Below are positions 58,792 through 64,000 of a stretch of 64,000 nt of DNA, piece after piece (within the stretch, counting starts at the first letter, position 1; the number at the start of each line of letters is the position of its first letter). The DNA comes from Rhodothalassium salexigens DSM 2132 (lineage in GTDB: Bacteria; Pseudomonadota; Alphaproteobacteria; Sphingomonadales; Rhodothalassiaceae): contig NZ_SLXO01000001.1 in NCBI RefSeq assembly GCF_004341375.1, forward strand, positions 124,001-188,000. Reading direction: 5' to 3'. Under the pieces are notes generated by a model, which ran no database searches, was not told where the DNA came from, and was given only the letters and a program-made list of their open reading frames with translations. Made by a program: the position numbers and the translations under genes.

Positions 58792-59958
58792 TCAGTCGCG
58801 TCGCATCTTGCGCCGGGCTGCGAAGGCGGCGCCGAACAAGCCGAAGGCGAGCAGAGCGTTGGTCGCCGGGGCCGGGATCAGCGCACGGTCGATGTAATCC
58901 TGCAAAGCGGAGACGCGCGCATTGCCCGAGAACTCGCCAAACGACGAATTGGTCACCCCGTCGCCGTCGGCGCCGATCGGAATGCCGGCGAGCGTGATGC
59001 CGTCGGACGTGATACCGAAAGACGTGATGCCGGCAATCATGCCGTTGATGAAGCTCGGTCCGCCGGAATCGCCGGGCGCGGTGTTGACCTCGTCCGGGCC
59101 AACGCCAAGCTGCTCAAGTCCCAGGGGTGGAAAGCCGAATGCCTGGTAAAGCTGATCGGTGGCGCCGAAGGCGTCCCGCTCGGGCGTGCCGTCGTCGAAA
59201 TCGAACCACAGCACCGTGTCGGGATCGCCGATGCCGAAATCGAAAAAGAAGTCGTCGAAATAGTTGCGCCCGGCGCGCAGATCGGGGGTCAAAGTCGATT
59301 GGCCAATGGTGCCGCCGGTGTCGCCGGTCCCCGTCGTGCCCGATCCGACGATTTCGAACTCCGAACCGCGGTCATCGCTGCCCCGGAAGATGTCATAGGT
59401 CTCGACCAGGGAAGACGGCGTGGTCGTAAGGTTGAGCACGGCGACGTCATTGCCCCCGAGTAGGTTACCGGTGAAATCTGGATGCACCTGCCAAGGGCTG
59501 ATGCCGTCGATGAAGTGCTGTTCGATGGTTGCCGTCCCGGTGACCGGGTCTTCCACCAGGAACGTCGCCAAGGCACTGTTGAACTGAATATCGGTGTTGC
59601 TGCTGCCGGCGACGCAGTGTCCGGCGGTCAACAGCTTGCGCGCGCCGATGCGCGAGCCGGTACAGCCGGCGCCGGGGATCAAGCCGTTTTCATCGCGGAC
59701 GAAGCTGCCGTCGGGATTGCGGTTGAACAGGAACAGGCCGGCAACGCCAGAATACTCACCCGGGGTAACCCGCAAATCTTCCGGATTGACGGGCGTGGCG
59801 CCGGTAAGCGTCGTGGTGCCTTGGGTCACAATGCGCGAACGAACCTTGTTGACGTCGACGTCTAAAGGCGCACTGATCGTGGAGGCCGACGCCGTCGCTG
59901 TGGCGCAAATCGCTGCCGTGGACGCCAGCAAACCGAGCTTCAGTAGCTTTGTGAGCAT
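58792..59958 (-). CDS. Trypsin-like serine protease with PEP-CTERM-type sorting tail
   Basis: This 388-residue exported protein has a signal peptide (about 1-26) and a chymotrypsin-fold domain with the full triad: His114 in LTAGHC, Asp171 in GNDVAVLNL and Ser298 in APGDSGGPSF. A long insertion rich in Asp, Gly and Phe lies between Asp and Ser. The C terminus is PAPATNALLAFGLFGAAFAA followed by a basic RRKMRRD, the layout of PEP-CTERM/VPxPA sorting signals cut by an exosortase. No exosortase gene is in the window. It probably acts at or beyond the outer membrane. Confidence 0.87.
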   Translation of the reverse strand: MLTKLLKLGLLASTAAICATATASASTISAPLDVDVNKVRSRIVTQGTTTLTGATPVNPEDLRVTPGEYSGVAGLFLFNRNPDGSFVRDENGLIPGAGCTGSRIGARKLLTAGHCVAGSSNTDIQFNSALATFLVEDPVTGTATIEQHFIDGISPWQVHPDFTGNLLGGNDVAVLNLTTTPSSLVETYDIFRGSDDRGSEFEIVGSGTTGTGDTGGTIGQSTLTPDLRAGRNYFDDFFFDFGIGDPDTVLWFDFDDGTPERDAFGATDQLYQAFGFPPLGLEQLGVGPDEVNTAPGDSGGPSFINGMIAGITSFGITSDGITLAGIPIGADGDGVTNSSFGEFSGNARVSALQDYIDRALIPAPATNALLAFGLFGAAFAARRKMRRD

Positions 59959-60323
59959 ATGCTCCCTCCCAAAATGATCATCTCTGCCGCGCTGGGCGCG
60001 ACGGACAATATGCGACGGAACGGCAGCCGCATTCCGCGCTGGAGGTCGCTAAGCAAACATTATGCCGAGCTGCTATGTCATTGAAAATAAGCCAAAAGAT
60101 GGTCTTGGCGCAGGCCTCGGAAGGGCCCCTGTTAACTATGCTTTACAGTCTTGTTGCAACCACGCCCGGATCGTAAAAAAAAGTGACAGTGTTGTAAAAA
60201 GAACGACTCACACGCTATACGGGATTTTTGCCGCGCCATGCCGTCAACGCTTGCAGGTCCAGTGCGCCCCCAGCCCGGCCCCGATGGAATCCGGCGTCCG
60301 CCAGCCTCGCGCGGCTGCGCCGG
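59959..60323. other. AT-richer intergenic region upstream of the protease gene
   Basis: These 365 bases are clearly less GC-rich than their surroundings, with A-runs (60174-60182 and 60194-60200) and no supported gene. They probably hold the protease promoter on the minus strand and the 3' end of the TPR transcript. No defined operator is recognised. Confidence 0.45.
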
Positions 60324-61397
60324 CTAGCCGAGAAGCCCGCCGGCCTTGTCGCGGGTTGCGGTCGGCAATGTGGCGTCGGTGGCGAGCGCCCGCAACGCCT
60401 CTCGGTCGCCGTCGGTCAGGCTGCCGGGGGCGAACTCCTGCATCAAGCGGTAACAATCCACCAGTGCGCCATTGCTCGCCAGCGCCTGACGCAGCAGCGG
60501 CACGCCCTTGGCCGGACCGCCGGTGCGGAGGTGGTATTCGCCCATCAACATCAGCGCCGTCGCCAGATCGGGCGTCCGTTTCAGTACCCGGTCGAGCGTG
60601 GCGCGCGCCGCCTCCAACTCGCCTTGGGGCAGGGCCAGACGGGCGAAGTCAACCATCACGCTCAGGGTGTCGGAGCCGCCCTGAACCAGCGCCTGGTAGA
60701 ATTTGAGCGCCTTGTGATAGTCCCGGTTGGCTTCGAGCAACCGGGCGATGACGATGAACGCGCGCTCGAGCATCTCAGACGGCATGCGTTCGATGGTCGA
60801 CAGGGCGGCCTGGGTTTCCTTCTGTCGGTCGGCGAGCATCATCGCCGCGGCATACGCCTCAAGCACGAACGGATCGAAGGGCAGCCGCTCATAGGCGCCG
60901 GCAGCCGCGGTGGCGGCCGCTTCGATCCGCGCCTGCGCCAGCAATGCCTTGGCAAGGGCGGCCTGAGTGCGCGCGTCGCCGGGGTGCGAGGTGGCGGCGG
61001 TTTCGGCCAGGGCGAGTGCGGCATCGGCACGGTCGAGGCGGATCAGATCGTCGACCACCATGACCAGCAGAAGCCCATTGTCCTCTGCGCCGCGGCCGGC
61101 GGCCAGCAGATGATCGACCGCGCGCGTCTGGTCGGCCCGTTCGAGCAACAGCGATGCCAGATGGTAGTGGATCGGCGCCTTGTCGGTCGCCATGTCGAGC
61201 GCGCGGTGGATGTCGGCGAGGCCGGCCTCCTGGTCGCCGGCCCAGAACTGGCTCAATCCGCGTTGGGAAAGGGCCTCGGCACTGTCGGGACGGGCCTCGA
61301 GCAGCCGGTTCCAGACGGCGATCGCGGCGTCATACTGGCCCGCCTGTTGGTGATTGAGTCCGGTCAGAAACTCGGCTTTGAAGGTGTCGGCATCCAT
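60324..61397 (-). CDS. TPR-repeat protein
   Basis: This 357-residue protein is made of helical tetratricopeptide-like repeats throughout; clear units include HQQAGQYDAAIAVWNRLLEA near the start, and repeated Ala-rich helices follow with the spacing of about 34 residues. There is no signal peptide or membrane helix, so it is cytoplasmic. TPR arrays bind partner proteins; none is identified here. It is divergent from the M48 protease gene. Confidence 0.78.
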   Translation of the reverse strand: MDADTFKAEFLTGLNHQQAGQYDAAIAVWNRLLEARPDSAEALSQRGLSQFWAGDQEAGLADIHRALDMATDKAPIHYHLASLLLERADQTRAVDHLLAAGRGAEDNGLLLVMVVDDLIRLDRADAALALAETAATSHPGDARTQAALAKALLAQARIEAAATAAAGAYERLPFDPFVLEAYAAAMMLADRQKETQAALSTIERMPSEMLERAFIVIARLLEANRDYHKALKFYQALVQGGSDTLSVMVDFARLALPQGELEAARATLDRVLKRTPDLATALMLMGEYHLRTGGPAKGVPLLRQALASNGALVDCYRLMQEFAPGSLTDGDREALRALATDATLPTATRDKAGGLLG

Positions 61398-61589
61398 GAG
61401 CGAGGGTCTCCCGTTGGCGGCGCATGCTGCCTGATCCCGCGCCGGCCGGCCCGTGTCAATGGCTGTGGCATGCGGCGATCGTCGCGGCCGCCAAACCCAG
61501 GCTCCCTGAACCTTGCCGGTTCAAGACCGGCGTTGCGCTCGCCCCGCCATTGCGCCACCTTATGCCTCAAAGCCAATGGGGTGGGAGAC

Positions 61590-62390
61590 ATGGCGATGCT
61601 TGGCCGAGGCTTGTGTCTGATCTTGGCGGCGTCTTTGGCGGCCTGTTCGACGGCACCGATCACCGGGCGGTCGCAGTTGAACGTGCTGCCCGAGGCCCAA
61701 TCGGTGACCATGGGGCTCGACGCCTATGAACAGATCAAGCGCCAGACACCGATCTCGGGCGACCGGGCGGGCCAGGCGCGCATTCGCCGGATCGGCCGCG
61801 ATATCGTCGCCGCCGCGCAGGACTTCGACCCCGGCTATGACTGGGAGTTCACCCTGTTCAAGGACGACAGCGCCAACGCCTTCGCGCTGCCCGGCGGCAA
61901 GGTGGGCGTCAATACCGGCCTGTTCGACGTGGCGCGCACCGACGGCCAGTTGGCCGCCGTGATGGCCCATGAAGTGGCCCATGCGCTCGCCAAGCACGGC
62001 TCGGAGCGGGTCAGCCAGCAGATGGTCATGCAGGGCGGGCTGGCGGTGCTCGCCGGCGCCACCAAGGCGTCGTCGGAAACCGCCGCGCTGATGGCCCAGG
62101 CGGCGACGCTCGGGGTCGTGCTGCCGTTTTCGCGCACCCAGGAGAGCGAGGCCGACCATATCGGCCTGATTTTCATGGCGCGGGCGGGCTATGACCCATC
62201 GGAAGCGGTCGACCTGTGGCGCAACTTCCGCGACGCCGGCGGCGAGCGCCCGCCCGAGTTCCTGTCCACTCACCCAAGCCCCGACAACCGCATCGCCCGG
62301 CTTCAGGCGCTGTTGCCCGAGGCGTGTCAGGTCTACCGTGACCACAACGGCCGGCGCTGCGCGGCGGACGCGGCCGCCGCCGGGCGCTGA
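61590..62390 (+). CDS. M48-family metalloprotease lipoprotein
   Basis: This 266-residue protein has a lipobox LAAC (Cys19), a zinc motif HEVAH at 127-131 followed by SRTQESEADHIG (about 181-192) with the third metal ligand, and a C-terminal HPSPDNRI motif. This is the layout of LoiP/YcaL-type outer-membrane-associated proteases in envelope quality control. An open frame extends far upstream but has no matching homology and the ATG at 61590 gives a proper signal peptide. Confidence 0.92.
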   Translation: MAMLGRGLCLILAASLAACSTAPITGRSQLNVLPEAQSVTMGLDAYEQIKRQTPISGDRAGQARIRRIGRDIVAAAQDFDPGYDWEFTLFKDDSANAFALPGGKVGVNTGLFDVARTDGQLAAVMAHEVAHALAKHGSERVSQQMVMQGGLAVLAGATKASSETAALMAQAATLGVVLPFSRTQESEADHIGLIFMARAGYDPSEAVDLWRNFRDAGGERPPEFLSTHPSPDNRIARLQALLPEACQVYRDHNGRRCAADAAAAGR

Positions 62391-62404
62391 CGCCGGCCGC
62401 GCGC

Positions 62405-64000
62405 TCAGCCAAGCGGCGGGCGCGCGTCCGCCACACCGAGCGCCGCTTCGAGCGCCCGGCCCAGGGTCAGCAACCAATCCTCGCGGAACAGCGGCCCGGT
62501 CAGCGAGACATTGTGGGTCGTGCGCACCTTGGGCGCGTCGGGGTCTTTGGGGGCACCGAACAGCCCGCGCGGCGCCCGGTCCACAAAGCCGGCGCGCAGG
62601 CTGAGCGTCGGGTGGCCGGTGAAATTGCCGATCACCAGCAGGCTGGCGGCGAAATTGGGGTGGATCAGCGCGTCGACCCGCTCGAACCGTTCGGCCATGA
62701 CGCGCATCACCCGGCGGCGCAGCCGGTCGGTCTGGATCATGTCCACGGCGGAGAAAAACCGGATCGTTCGGAAGCCGTTGGGCCAGGCGCGGTCGTCCTG
62801 CCAGCGCAAGCTGTCGTCGCGGTCGCTGAGCGTCAGCTCCTCGAACGCGGCGGCCGCCTCGGCGGTGACGATCCGGGTCAGCGCACCATAGGGCAGGTCG
62901 GGCAGGCGCACCTCGCGCAGGGTCACACCCAGGTCGCGCACCGCCGCCAGCGCCGCGCGGTCCACGTCATTGGCGCCATCGGCCTCGAACCAGGCCGGGT
63001 CGTAGCCGACCACCAGCTCGTCCACCGGTCGATCGCGGTCCCAGCCGAACGGCATGTCGAGACTGGACGGGTCGGCACGGTCGGCGCCGTTCAGGATCGC
63101 CAGCACATGGCCGGTGTCCTCGACCGAGCGGCAGATCGGCCCGACCTTGTCGAGCGACCAGCACAGCGCCATGGCGCCGGCCCGGCTGATCCGGCCGAAG
63201 CTGGGGCGCAGCCCGGTGGTGCCGCATCGTTGCGATGGCGAAACGATCGAGCCCAGGGTCTCGGTGCCGATGGCGAAGCCCACCAGCCCGGCGGCGGTGG
63301 CGCTGGCCGAGCCGGCCGACGAGCCCGACGAGCCCTCGACCGGGTTCCACGGGTTGCGGGTCACGCCGCCGAACCAGATGTCGCCATAGGCGAGCGCGCC
63401 GAGCGTCGTCTTGCCGAGCAGCGGGCAGCCCGCGGCGTCGAGCTTGGCGGCCAGGGTGGCGGTGTCGTCGGCGATGCGGTCGCGATAGGGCGTCGCACCC
63501 CAACTGGTGCGAAGGCCGGCGGTGTCGGCCAGGTCCTTGAGCCCATAGGGCACGCCGTGCAGCGACGAGCGCACCCGGCCGCGGGCCAGGTCGGCGTCGG
63601 CCCGGTCGGCCTGGGCGCGCGCCAGGTCGGCGGTGACGGTGACGAAGTTTTCAAGGTGCGGGCGGTGGCGCTCGATGCGCTTGAGGTAGATTTCCACCAA
63701 GGCGCGGCTCGACAGCTCGCCCGCCCGGATCCAGCGTGCCTGCACATGGGCCGGCGCGAACGCCACGTCGTCGTCGGCTGTGGGCAAGGCCGGCCGGGCC
63801 GGCTCGGCGCCCTGGACGCCGCCGCCGGGGCTTGCATAGGCGCGGTCGGGCAGGCGCGGGTCGAACACCAGCGCGGGCGCCAAGTCATTGGGGTGGTCGA
63901 GCGCGCGCAGGGCGGCGAGCCCGTCCACCTGGGCCTGGATGGTGTTGAGGATCTGCTCGCGCTCGTCGGCGGTGTAGCGCAGATCGTGCAGCTTTTCGGC
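62405..64000 (-). CDS. Amidase-signature-family hydrolase (5' end outside window)
   Basis: The frame is open to the right edge, so the N terminus is missing; 531 residues are visible. The amidase signature triad is present: Lys in GVPYGLKDLADTAG, the cis-Ser in GSSGSSAGSASATAAGL and the nucleophilic Ser in TETLGSIVSPSQ. It is related to GatA and to general amidases; without gatB or gatC nearby, and with a divergent C-terminal domain (GPLFREDWLLTLGRALE), a catabolic amide hydrolase is more likely. The substrate is unknown. It is convergent with the M48 protease gene. Confidence 0.88.
   Translation of the reverse strand, partial: AEKLHDLRYTADEREQILNTIQAQVDGLAALRALDHPNDLAPALVFDPRLPDRAYASPGGGVQGAEPARPALPTADDDVAFAPAHVQARWIRAGELSSRALVEIYLKRIERHRPHLENFVTVTADLARAQADRADADLARGRVRSSLHGVPYGLKDLADTAGLRTSWGATPYRDRIADDTATLAAKLDAAGCPLLGKTTLGALAYGDIWFGGVTRNPWNPVEGSSGSSAGSASATAAGLVGFAIGTETLGSIVSPSQRCGTTGLRPSFGRISRAGAMALCWSLDKVGPICRSVEDTGHVLAILNGADRADPSSLDMPFGWDRDRPVDELVVGYDPAWFEADGANDVDRAALAAVRDLGVTLREVRLPDLPYGALTRIVTAEAAAAFEELTLSDRDDSLRWQDDRAWPNGFRTIRFFSAVDMIQTDRLRRRVMRVMAERFERVDALIHPNFAASLLVIGNFTGHPTLSLRAGFVDRAPRGLFGAPKDPDAPKVRTTHNVSLTGPLFREDWLLTLGRALEAALGVADARPPLG

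Noticed and set aside
60228-61590. A long N-terminal extension of the M48 protease
   Set aside because: This frame runs antisense to the TPR gene and the translation has no domain; the ATG at 61590 gives a proper lipoprotein signal.

Overview
The window is high-GC DNA (roughly two thirds G+C by eye) from an alphaproteobacterium, most like the Rhodospirillales and relatives. The assignment rests on conserved gene order: rpsB-tsf-pyrH-frr-uppS-cdsA-dxr-rseP-bamA-ompH-fabZ, then gltA and gltX, and eno-ftsB-pdhA-pdhB-pdhC-lpd-lipA-ratA facing pncC and pgpA. A pyruvate dehydrogenase E1 beta subunit with its own N-terminal lipoyl domain fits the same group. No rRNA, tRNA or CRISPR array was seen.

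Layout. 0-1.5 kb: a MarR regulator cut by the window edge, divergent from a small membrane protein and a lipoprotein. 1.6-6.2 kb, minus strand: an unusual cluster of three radical SAM proteins whose SPASM-like tails lack the cysteines, a MenA/UbiA-type prenyltransferase, a PqqD-like peptide chaperone and a 51-residue peptide gene that starts inside the stop codon of one radical SAM gene. A perfect FNR/FixK-type box (TTGAT-N4-ATCAA) lies upstream. 6.4-12.8 kb, same strand: an outer-membrane barrel protein, a LolA-like periplasmic protein, an RND/MMPL transporter, a DUF2892 membrane protein and an ArsR regulator with the two-cysteine spacing of persulfide sensors. Matching ATAT-type palindromes lie at both of its likely target promoters. 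12.9-23.1 kb: a D-threonine-aldolase-like enzyme, RNase D, AspRS, DNA polymerase III alpha and a NUDIX hydrolase. 23.4-34.3 kb: translation factors, isoprenoid and phospholipid enzymes and outer-membrane assembly. The lpxD, lpxA, lpxI and lpxB genes usual in this neighbourhood are absent. 34.4-38.6 kb: citrate synthase, GltX and an IS110-family element. 38.7-53 kb: ComEC, a SOUL protein, enolase, FtsB, the pyruvate dehydrogenase complex, a soluble histidine kinase, lipoyl synthase and a RatA-like protein. 53-64 kb: PncC, PgpA, an acyl-CoA carboxylase subunit, a PAS chemoreceptor, a PEP-CTERM-type protease, a TPR protein, an M48 lipoprotein protease and a partial amidase.

The most interesting locus is 1.6-12.1 kb. 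The peptide carries the Trp, Pro and Tyr spacing of the PQQ precursor PqqA but has Met where PqqA has the Glu that is crosslinked to Tyr. PqqB, PqqC and a canonical PqqE are absent, and a prenyltransferase is embedded in the operon. My reading is that this is an undescribed, anaerobically controlled, peptide-derived and possibly prenylated product or redox cofactor, with a neighbouring envelope-transport module that may export it. The product is inference; the gene layout is directly visible.
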